DNA from: Plakobranchus ocellatus
Taxonomy: Eukaryota; Mollusca; Gastropoda; Plakobranchidae
DNA: 21,092 nt
NCBI GenBank assembly: GCA_019648995.1
Contig: BLXT01004505.1
Span: 163,070-184,161 of the forward strand
Direction: 5' to 3'
The translations under genes and the position numbers were made by a program. Numbering within the stretch: position 1 is the stretch's first letter; every line of letters starts with the position of its first letter. This document shows positions 19,826 to 21,092 of this stretch, piece by piece. The notes below the pieces were generated by a model. That model saw only the letters and a program-made list of their open reading frames with translations, was not told the DNA's origin and searched no databases.

Positions 19826-20385
19826 CTGAGAAGTATTTTTGTATTCATTATTTTTACTTCATTTGTGGGTTAAACAAATCTTATTCTTATTAGAAATCGA
19901 ATGTCAATTTGCTAAAGCCCAATTACTGTTTAAATAGAAAAATAAGGTTCCAAAGTGTTGGCACTAGTTTTGCACAAAAAAAAATGTGTTTAGCCTATAA
20001 ATTTAAGAATTTAATAACATGACAGCTTAAATATTCATAAACATTATTTTTAAATCTTTTTCAGCGCCACCGAAATACACGAAAAAACCTCCTGGTAAAG
20101 ACACATTGTGTGCTTTGTTTTTTCTAAATATCAACAAATAGCAACCTCTCGTTGTTTCTTGGTAAAGCGTTGGAGTGTGTAAAATCATCGTGTTTTTTTT
20201 TTTTTTTTTCGCATGCTTAAATAAAAATAACAAGGACAATATCAAGGAAGATCTCAAGTGAAATGTGTTCTCATTCTAACGCTGTTCATCTTTTGACAGC
20301 CCAATGGACAAGAGAAAACATCTTTTTAAATTGGGTGAAGAAACCACATCCTGCCTTGCGGTGGACACATAAAGCAGATTATTGA
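737..20385 (+). CDS. 3' part of a micro-exon array gene encoding decapeptide repeats (join of 30-nt exons plus terminal exon)
   Basis: Fourteen short exons and a terminal exon share one orientation and one splicing phase. Each 30-nt exon starts with the last two bases of a codon and ends with the first base of the next. That base is always G, so adjacent exons join as G|CT, G|CC, G|CG or G|GC to give Ala or Gly. The product is a tandem array of 10-residue modules: Thr/Pro-rich first (potentially mucin-type O-glycosylated), then Lys/Pro-rich, then a 28-residue tail and a stop. Acceptors have long pyrimidine tracts ending CAG, and most donors are GTGAGT or GTAAGT. The 29-nt exon at 18581 breaks the frame if included as written. 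No start codon or signal peptide is visible, so the 5' end lies upstream. I do not recognise the protein. The architecture is like that of schistosome micro-exon genes; homology is not claimed. The exon series is strongly supported, but transcription is inferred. Confidence 0.8.
767..2019 (+). other. Intron 1 (1253 nt), array-type with decoy acceptor block
   Basis: After the donor comes the block shared by all A exons (to about 1160), including a segment near 1040-1130 that I read as an antisense LINE tail. A GT-rich tract follows at 1354-1370. A strong but apparently unused acceptor, TTTTTTCCAG|CTACCTTG, ends at 1484. Poly(T) runs lie at 1706-1717 and 1727-1738. Bases about 1780-1900 are the A2-type flank shared with 9251 and 14528. 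No gene is seen. Confidence 0.65.
2020..2049 (+). CDS. Micro-exon 2 (type A2, divergent), decapeptide (A)RDITTAGPP
   Basis: A 30-nt phase 1/1 exon after TTTTCTCTTTTCCAG. The donor is GTTAGT (2050), weaker than the GTGAGT or GTAAGT of its paralogues. It has more changes than any other A copy (GAC for GAT, ATA for ACA, GGA for GAA), so it may be under relaxed constraint or mostly skipped. The frame is intact. The flanks match those of the A exons at 9251 and 14528, which share its Pro-Pro ending. Confidence 0.7.
2425..2690 (-). mobile_element. Antisense fragment of a LINE reverse-transcriptase C-terminus
   Basis: This segment is closely similar to about 9970-10245. On the minus strand of the latter copy an uninterrupted stretch reads FFMEGSCEGKRRRGRP. 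This is the basic motif typically found after the reverse-transcriptase domain in many non-LTR elements. Here the frame is disrupted: the same DNA reads EGEDVEDA in place of EGKRRRGRP. It is a pseudogene remnant carried inside the intron unit, in opposite orientation to the host gene. Confidence 0.5.
2725..2741 (+). repeat. (GT)n microsatellite in intron 2
   Basis: A pure GT run within the array unit. Homologous positions in other units also carry GT runs (1354-1370, 5131-5145, 7022-7037, 8599-8617, 13904-13917), so the tract is an inherited part of the unit that varies in length. Confidence 0.9.
3318..3347 (+). CDS. Micro-exon 3 (type B), decapeptide (A)QDFTTTKPK
   Basis: A 30-nt phase 1/1 exon after TTTTTTCTTGTTTCCAG, with donor GTGAGA at 3348. 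It belongs to the B lineage: Thr-Thr-Thr-Lys-Pro replaces the Thr-Thr-Ala-Glu-Pro of A exons, so the charge changes from acidic to basic. Its closest relative is the exon at 8322 (AQDITTTKPK), with the same donor. Confidence 0.8.
3348..4564 (+). other. Intron 3 (1217 nt), array-type with internal tandem duplication
   Basis: The post-B block (to about 3500) is followed by a roughly 400-bp segment present twice in tandem (see 3519-4310). The A1 flank (about 4340-4470) then leads into the next exon. A T-rich run with interspersed C lies at 3421-3442. No gene is seen. Confidence 0.65.
3519..4310. repeat. Tandem duplication of a roughly 400-bp intronic segment
   Basis: Copy one runs from about 3519 (TGTAATTGGCAAGACAAA) to about 3915. 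Copy two starts at about 3924 with the same words and runs to about 4310. Both contain the GGGTACTCC motif, a CCAAAC(C/T)ATGATATAACAA motif, AAAAGGTTAGGATGAGT(G/C)AAGATG, and GCTCGAATGCGCT. The start of this segment is single in other units, so the duplication is specific to this intron. Confidence 0.75.
4565..4594 (+). CDS. Micro-exon 4 (type A1), decapeptide (A)RDTTTAEPT
   Basis: A 30-nt phase 1/1 exon after TTTCTTTTCTCTTTTCCAG, with donor GTGAGT at 4595. It is identical to micro-exon 1 apart from bases in the second codon (CGA, Arg). This is one of the best-formed copies. Confidence 0.8.
4595..5579 (+). other. Intron 4 (985 nt), array-type
   Basis: It has the post-A block (4595-5030), a GT tract (5131-5145), and the decoy acceptor block (CAG ending at 5259 in CTTTTCCAG|CTACC). 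The middle of the decoy block is shortened here, so the B flank starts soon after (about 5385-5500). No gene is seen. Confidence 0.65.
5131..5145 (+). repeat. (GT)n microsatellite in intron 4
   Basis: A short GT run at the position homologous to the run in the other array introns, preceded by the shared motif GGTCCATGTCA-GCAGTAT. Confidence 0.85.
5580..5609 (+). CDS. Micro-exon 5 (type B), decapeptide (A)QVVTTTKPA
   Basis: A 30-nt phase 1/1 exon after TTTTTTTCTTCTTTCCAG, with donor GTGAGT at 5610. It is a B-lineage exon with Val-Val at positions 3-4, shared with the exon at 17038 (APVVATTKPP), so these two form a sub-lineage apart from 3318 and 8322. Confidence 0.8.
5610..6408 (+). other. 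Intron 5 (799 nt), shortest of the repeated array introns
   Basis: A single copy of the post-B block (5610-6100) and of the A1 flank (about 6180-6290). It shows the unit without the tandem duplication of intron 3, so it is a useful reference for the ancestral B-to-A1 intron. It has no GT tract and no gene. Confidence 0.65.
6409..6438 (+). CDS. Micro-exon 6 (type A1), decapeptide (A)QDTTTAEPT
   Basis: A 30-nt phase 1/1 exon after TTCTTTTCTTTTTTCCAG, with an optimal donor, GTAAGT, at 6439. The second codon is CAA (Gln); the rest of the module equals micro-exons 1 and 4. Confidence 0.8.
7128..7814. mobile_element. Solo LTR of an LTR retrotransposon
   Basis: The 687-bp insertion interrupts a stretch that is continuous in the paralogous introns. 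It starts TGTCACAAA and ends TTTGTTACA, giving TG...CA termini with an 8-of-9 inverted repeat. It is flanked by identical 5-bp direct repeats, GTTTT at 7123-7127 and 7815-7819. Those are hallmarks of retroviral-type integrase insertion followed by LTR-LTR recombination. Inside are an AATAAA (7144-7149), a CTCTGTGATCTCT-type reiterated tract (about 7370-7495), and a TATTTATACTTTT TATA-like site near 7512. Length and ends fit a Ty3- or BEL-type LTR, but the family and strand are not determinable here. Confidence 0.75.
7370..7495. repeat. Degenerate short tandem repeat inside the LTR
   Basis: Irregular reiteration of units such as CTCTGTGATCTCT, CTATGAACTCT and GCTTACTCTGTATGATCTCT. The unit is about 10-14 bp and imperfect. 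It lies wholly within the solo LTR. The minus-strand ORF across it (7326-7574) reflects the repeat, not a gene. Confidence 0.6.
8322..8351 (+). CDS. Micro-exon 7 (type B), decapeptide (A)QDITTTKPK
   Basis: A 30-nt phase 1/1 exon after TTTTTTCTTCTTTCCAG, with donor GTGAGA at 8352. Nearly identical to micro-exon 3 (Ile for Phe at position 4; one silent change, ACT for ACA). Confidence 0.8.
8352..9250 (+). other. Intron 7 (899 nt), array-type, recombinant B-to-A2
   Basis: The post-B block stops abruptly near 8540, within the 'GGCAAGACAAAAGAGTTTG' segment. The sequence then passes into the part around the GT tract (8599-8617) and decoy block (CAG ending at 8730) normally found after A exons, and then into the A2 flank (about 8985-9120). 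A second GT run is at 9131-9147. No gene is seen. Confidence 0.6.
9251..9280 (+). CDS. Micro-exon 8 (type A2), decapeptide (A)QDTTTAEPP
   Basis: A 30-nt phase 1/1 exon after TTTCTTTTTTTTTTCCAG, with donor GTAAGT at 9281. It has the canonical A module with a Pro-Pro end. With its downstream LINE-containing intron it forms the first of two related blocks (the other begins at 14528). Confidence 0.8.
9750..9965. repeat. Second, exon-less copy of the post-A intron block
   Basis: About 9750-9965 repeats words found at 9385-9545: TTTAAATGGCGATGCAAAA or its relatives, then a GGTGCACACCAGACGG-type motif, CTACCCAAT-AGAGCGCGT, and ATCATCAT-ACGGT. It begins in mid-block straight after CTAGCAACTTTCAGTTGC. 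The usual GT tract, decoy block and A2 flank are missing between the two copies, as expected of an unequal exchange that removed or never carried an exon. Confidence 0.6.
9970..10245 (-). mobile_element. Antisense LINE reverse-transcriptase C-terminal fragment
   Basis: On the minus strand an in-frame stretch (about 10120 down to 10050) reads FFMEGSCEGKRRRGRPGGISSKDI. Just beyond it, in a shifted frame, is a stretch like SLASSRGGFRMVVRKVTFTLY. These resemble the basic GKRRRGRP region and final segment common at the end of non-LTR retrotransposon polyproteins. It is homologous to 2425-2690. Its right edge abuts the sense LINE, and the same junction recurs near 15045. Confidence 0.55.
10548..13379 (+). 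pseudogene. LINE polyprotein pseudogene (endonuclease plus reverse transcriptase)
   Basis: From ATG 10548 the frame reads ETLVNNIKRVCDSNPNPSF and on to CNVRTLHQKGKLENVM with two in-frame stops. It continues through the endonuclease motif GTAEVRW (Glu at 10806-10808) to a frameshift after LYE near 11060. Further endonuclease motifs are EDFNA (11117-11131, usually GDFNA), KKIDYIL, and the catalytic SDH (11396-11404). Reverse-transcriptase motifs are FIDYSKAFDEVRH (12384-12422), GVRQGCVMSPDVFNLY (from about 12559), and YADD (12672-12683, followed at once by a stop after Thr-Val). The C-terminal part contains KTLETIEMCFIRRM and ITGKIEGKRSRG. Known role of the family: target-primed reverse transcription. 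This copy cannot encode it. Confidence 0.8.
13410..13493 (+). repeat. (GAT)n microsatellite, 3' tail of LINE copy 1
   Basis: About 28 GAT triplets with two interruptions (AAT near the start, CAT near the end). Its position directly after the last LINE coding similarity marks it as the element's terminal repeat, probably expanded since insertion. The ORF through it (13380-13583, poly-Asp) is an artefact of the repeat. Confidence 0.9.
13904..13927 (+). repeat. GT tract followed by a G run in intron 8
   Basis: A GT run leading into about ten G residues, at the array position that holds a GT microsatellite in other units. The G run is unique to this copy. Confidence 0.85.
14528..14557 (+). CDS. 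Micro-exon 9 (type A2), decapeptide (A)PDTTTAEPP
   Basis: A 30-nt phase 1/1 exon after TTTCTTTACTCTTTTCCAG, with donor GTAAGT at 14558. The second codon is CCA (Pro), the fourth residue seen at this position among A exons. An AG at 14436-14437 would give an in-frame extension of 90 nt, but the equivalent AGs in sister units do not keep the frame, so the 30-nt form is preferred. Confidence 0.8.
14930..15045 (-). mobile_element. Short antisense LINE remnant joined to LINE copy 2
   Basis: It shares CTAGACTTTTAGCCTGCGTTA and TGTCTTTTGACGATATT with 10005-10070. It then jumps over about 120 bases present in the first copy, to CTATCTTTTGCC-GTGCTTGAGCGTTG. The right-hand junction into the sense LINE leader (CGCTTTATTACCATAACATT) is the same as at about 10250. 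Confidence 0.55.
15045..15682 (+). mobile_element. LINE copy 2, sense part with a large internal deletion
   Basis: 15045-15565 follows 10250-10800 closely, including the ETLVNN and VCDSNPNPSF codons and the ACTGCATCAAAAAGGAAAATTAG segment before the endonuclease. At about 15570 it jumps to sequence matching 12472-12580 (GAGTGATTA-AAATTTATACTGG ... AGGAGTGAGGCA), just before the RT active-site region. About 1.7 kb of endonuclease and RT coding sequence is missing. The 73-codon ORF at 15280-15501 is a remnant. Confidence 0.75.
15683..16075 (-). mobile_element. LINE copy 2, inverted reverse-transcriptase C-terminal part
   Basis: The minus strand reads KNKEIYKTLETVEMCF and TRRMMMIS, matching KEIDKTLETIEMCF and IRRMVRIS in copy 1. 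Farther along it matches the LAG-GEQIK and CMVI segments, so the block is the reverse complement of about 12745-13115. It lies directly after a sense RT segment, a head-to-head arrangement that no single insertion of an intact element would give. The 3' tail is missing. Confidence 0.75.
16081..16268. repeat. 188-bp interspersed repeat, copy 1
   Basis: It matches 17647-17834 over exactly 188 bases, with about a dozen differences. Both copies begin TACAGTGAAACAGGGAT and end CAAATTCCTTGGCC. The flanks differ: the left side here is the inverted LINE fragment, and the right side is AAGAAAATTC. No obvious target duplication, poly(A) tail or Pol III box was found. The family was not recognised. Confidence 0.8.
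17038..17067 (+). CDS. Micro-exon 10 (type B), decapeptide (A)PVVATTKPP
   Basis: A 30-nt phase 1/1 exon after TTCTTCTTCTTTTCAG, with donor GTAAGT at 17068. The sequence is of B type (closest to 5580, with Val-Val and TTKP), but the upstream flank is A1-like and the downstream sequence starts like a post-A intron (GTAAGTTTCAATGT). It therefore looks like an exchange product of the two lineages. It is the last Thr-rich module. Confidence 0.8.
17413..17461 (+). repeat. Compound GT/CG-rich microsatellite
   Basis: Runs of GT with TC and TT interruptions, followed by a CGCGCG core and GTGTG. An alternating purine-pyrimidine tract of about 45 bp. Confidence 0.85.
17537..17589 (+). CDS. Candidate alternative terminal exon, (A)PPPELLHYDIENEEFQ-stop
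   Basis: After a pyrimidine-rich stretch (about 17498-17529) an AG at 17535-17536 is followed, in the phase of the array (G|CA CCA CCA CCG), by Ala-Pro-Pro-Pro-Glu and an acidic tail ending in TAG at 17587-17589. An AATAAA begins only 10 bases after the stop (17599-17604), and a run of nine A residues follows. The start resembles the APPK opening of the exon at 20065. Against it, the acceptor is poor: purines (CAAAGAG) separate the pyrimidine tract from the AG. It could be a short isoform end or a chance ORF. Confidence 0.3.
17599..17604 (+). terminator. AATAAA polyadenylation signal candidate
   Basis: A canonical hexamer just after the stop of the candidate alternative last exon, with A-rich sequence about 17 bases downstream. 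It is meaningful only if that exon is used. No clear GU-rich downstream element is visible before the 188-bp repeat. Confidence 0.3.
17647..17834. repeat. 188-bp interspersed repeat, copy 2
   Basis: Same length and ends as the copy at 16081-16268, with few substitutions. It is less diverged than most of the array introns, which suggests a more recent spread. The two copies bracket micro-exon 10. Confidence 0.8.
17963..17992 (+). CDS. Micro-exon 11, Lys/Glu/Pro decapeptide (G)PEKDEEKPP
   Basis: A 30-nt phase 1/1 exon after TTTGGTTTCTTCTTTTTCAG, with donor GTAAAC at 17993. It starts GC, so with the incoming G it encodes Gly in place of Ala. The module is highly charged and has no Thr, and it marks the switch from Thr/Pro to Lys/Pro modules. 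Only the closing Lys-Pro-Pro links it to the B lineage. Confidence 0.7.
17993..18580 (+). other. Intron 11 (588 nt), 3'-type unit
   Basis: It contains the motif pair AAAACTGAAAGATGTCACCGTCGAT...AAAG (about 18245-18275) and a CGTGAGAGCTTGGTATGGATGTGCGTG stretch. The same series recurs at about 18755-18895, 19095-19165 and 20835-20890. These introns therefore form their own repeated family, distinct from the 5' array. A TATATATATA run is at 18340-18349. Confidence 0.55.
18581..18609 (+). CDS. Degenerate micro-exon 12 (29 nt, frame-disrupting)
   Basis: An exon-like block after a very strong T-tract acceptor (TTGTTTTTTTTTTCAG) reading (G)AT GAA GGG AAA GAA AAG AA..., with a CCTACTG|GTTAAA end that matches the CCTCCTG|GTAAAC of micro-exon 11. 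It is one base short of 30 and has a weak donor, so inclusion would shift the frame. A later donor-like GT at 18623 would make a 42-nt in-frame exon with a Lys-rich end. It is most likely a decaying or skipped copy. Confidence 0.45.
18610..19414 (+). other. Intron 12 (805 nt), 3'-type unit present twice
   Basis: Two successive copies of the 3' intron motif series, each with a GT tract (18891-18909 and 19159-19207). The second follows without an exon between them, so this is probably where another micro-exon was lost or never present. No gene is seen. Confidence 0.55.
19159..19207 (+). repeat. GT-rich microsatellite
   Basis: Interrupted GT runs with single T, A and C substitutions. It sits at the position of the GT runs at 18891-18909 and 19796-19823 in the related introns. 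Confidence 0.85.
19415..19444 (+). CDS. Micro-exon 13, Lys-rich decapeptide (A)PTKGQKKTP
   Basis: A 30-nt phase 1/1 exon after GTGATTTCTTTGTTTCTCAG, with donor GTGAAT at 19445. A basic module with a single Thr-Pro at its end. Phase and length match the 5' array exactly although the sequence is remote. Confidence 0.75.
19577..19682. repeat. Roughly 105-bp repeat, copy 1
   Basis: It pairs with 20677-20783. Shared words are GCCAATCAG, GTTCGTGACCGCCAT or GTCCGTGACCGCCAT, GGTA-C, and TTGATCG-GGCTGA or its relative. Orientation is the same in both. Confidence 0.65.
19796..19823 (+). repeat. (GT)n microsatellite in intron 13
   Basis: A pure GT run of about 14 units, the longest uninterrupted one in the window. 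Confidence 0.9.
20065..20094 (+). CDS. Micro-exon 14, Lys/Pro decapeptide (A)PPKYTKKPP
   Basis: A 30-nt phase 1/1 exon after TTTTTAAATCTTTTTCAG, with donor GTAAAG at 20095. A basic module with one Tyr, ending in Lys-Lys-Pro-Pro, so it resembles micro-exon 11 at its end. It is separated from the terminal exon by the shortest intron in the window. Confidence 0.75.
20095..20299 (+). other. Intron 14 (205 nt)
   Basis: A short intron with GTAAAG at its 5' end and TTCATCTTTTGACAG at its 3' end. A run of about 18 T residues lies at 20191-20208. It lacks the GT tract and repeats of the other introns. Confidence 0.65.
20300..20385 (+). CDS. Terminal coding exon: 28-residue aromatic, basic tail
   Basis: After TTCATCTTTTGACAG the array phase continues as G|CC CAA TGG and stays open for 28 codons to TGA at 20383-20385. 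The tail begins AQWTRENIFLNWVKK and ends PHPALRWTHKADY. It has three Trp, several Lys/Arg and two His, unlike the low-complexity modules, so it may be a folded or interacting end such as an anchor or binding tail (inference). I do not recognise it. The continuous phase from a good acceptor supports it as the real C-terminus. Confidence 0.65.
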
Positions 20386-20676
20386 ATACTGTTTTCATCA
20401 ATTGCTTTATGTGTGCTGTTTGTCACATTGTAATATTACGTTTACGGTTTGGCTCCTATTAAGAAGGGCATCATCTATGCCTACAGAAAGAATGTAAAAT
20501 TGTAATCATGAATATGCAAAAGACTTCCACGAAACTTATTTGCAAATTGGACTTCCTTTTTTTTTCCCGTAGTTCAAAGTTTGAAAAAGAGGTTGACTGT
20601 CGGATATTGTATTATCCAGATCGTTCTTTGGATGTTAACTGTAACAAAGCTGTGAATGTCAGTCTTGTGCCACAAA

Positions 20677-20783
20677 TGAATGCGATAGTTTAGCCAATCA
20701 GCTGGCTCAATGCAGGCTGAAGTTTCGTCCGTGACCGCCATAGGTAACTGGCTTGATCGTGGCTGAATAACCTGAGAAATTTG
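20677..20783. repeat. Roughly 105-bp repeat, copy 2
   Basis: The partner of 19577-19682, about 290 bases after the stop codon. Its presence suggests the region after the terminal exon came from the same duplicated intron unit. Confidence 0.65.
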
Positions 20784-20982
20784 AATTTTTGTAGAAGCCG
20801 AAGTGAAAAACACAGCGTCGGTCAAAATTAGTTGAAAAAACAGTTAGATGTCATTATCAATGTAAGGTGTGGGATAAAGATGTCTGTGTTTAAATGAGAA
20901 GTTGAATTTTGGACATTTTTTTTTTTGCATTTTATTCGAGTATATATAAAATGGGATTTCAGGAACACTTATAAGTTAAAAA

Positions 20983-20988
20983 ATTAAA
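20983..20988 (+). terminator. ATTAAA polyadenylation signal candidate
   Basis: The common hexamer variant, about 600 bases after the stop codon, followed by T- and GT-rich sequence (about 20991-21018). No AATAAA lies between the stop and this point. Such hexamers occur by chance in AT-rich DNA, so support is weak. Confidence 0.25.
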
Positions 20989-21092
20989 TGGCTTTTTGAT
21001 AGAGTGGATTGTGGATTATACTTATTTACTATTTTAGTAAAATTGCGAAAATTTGTCAGCTTCAGGCGTTCGTTACTCCCTTTTAACCCCCC

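Larger units (their letters stand above)
19445..20064 (+). other. Intron 13 (620 nt), 3'-type unit
   Basis: It contains a roughly 105-bp segment repeated after the last exon (19577-19682), an A run (19706-19723), and a long pure GT tract (19796-19823). Minus-strand ORFs here overlie these repeats. Confidence 0.6.
20386..21092 (+). other. 3' UTR and downstream flank
   Basis: It contains the second copy of the roughly 105-bp repeat (20677-20783) and another 3'-type intron motif series (about 20830-20950: AAAACAGTTAGATGTCATTATCAATGTAAGG, then a T-rich stretch). The 3' intron family thus continues beyond the last exon. Short ORFs here (20508-20693 plus, 20574-20825 minus) have no supporting features. 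Confidence 0.5.

Noticed and set aside
1-21092. CRISPR array or bacterial repeat system suggested by regularly spaced 30-nt repeats
   Set aside because: Spacing is 0.2-5 kb, the repeats have splice sites and an open phase, and the surroundings are eukaryotic.
1-21092. Assignment to a schistosome because of the micro-exon architecture
   Set aside because: Architecture alone does not fix the taxon. None of the decapeptides matches a schistosome MEG I can recall, and abundant GT microsatellites are equally or more typical of other animals.

Overview
The window is eukaryotic, most likely from an AT-rich metazoan. It has spliceosomal introns with pyrimidine tracts, GT-AG boundaries, many (GT)n microsatellites, two rearranged copies of a non-LTR retrotransposon and one solo LTR. 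No bacterial gene organisation is visible. A lophotrochozoan such as a mollusc is my guess from general appearance only. The sequence alone does not fix the taxon.

The main content is the 3' part of one plus-strand gene built from 30-nt micro-exons. I find 13 exons of exactly 30 nt (737, 2020, 3318, 4565, 5580, 6409, 8322, 9251, 14528, 17038, 17963, 19415, 20065), one 29-nt degenerate copy (18581), and a terminal exon (20300-20385). Every 30-nt exon is phase 1 at both ends, so each adds one decapeptide and any subset can be skipped without a frameshift. The first ten encode Thr/Pro modules in two lineages, 'A' (x-DTTTAEP-T/P) and 'B' (x-x-x-TTTKP-x). The last ones encode Lys/Pro modules (GPEKDEEKPP, APTKGQKKTP, APPKYTKKPP). 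The terminal exon encodes a 28-residue aromatic, basic tail. The start of the gene lies upstream: the first bases of the window match the intron that follows B exons, so another B exon probably lies just outside.

Region by region: 1-9300 is an array of diverged exon-plus-intron units of about 0.8-1.3 kb, with one solo LTR in it (7128-7814, 5-bp target duplication). 9300-16300 is an array intron swollen by retrotransposons: a LINE pseudogene with endonuclease and reverse-transcriptase motifs and a (GAT)n tail (about 10250-13493), then one A exon, then a deleted and internally inverted second copy (about 15045-16075). 16081-17834 holds a B exon flanked by two copies of a 188-bp repeat and a possible alternative last exon with a poly(A) signal. 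17960-20385 is the Lys/Pro end of the gene. 20386-21092 is 3' UTR or flank that still resembles the introns before it.

The gene appears to be a modular, probably mucin-like protein whose length and composition can vary by tandem duplication of micro-exons and possibly by alternative splicing. Its architecture resembles the micro-exon genes (MEGs) described in schistosomes, but the decapeptides are not ones I recognise, and no function is assigned.
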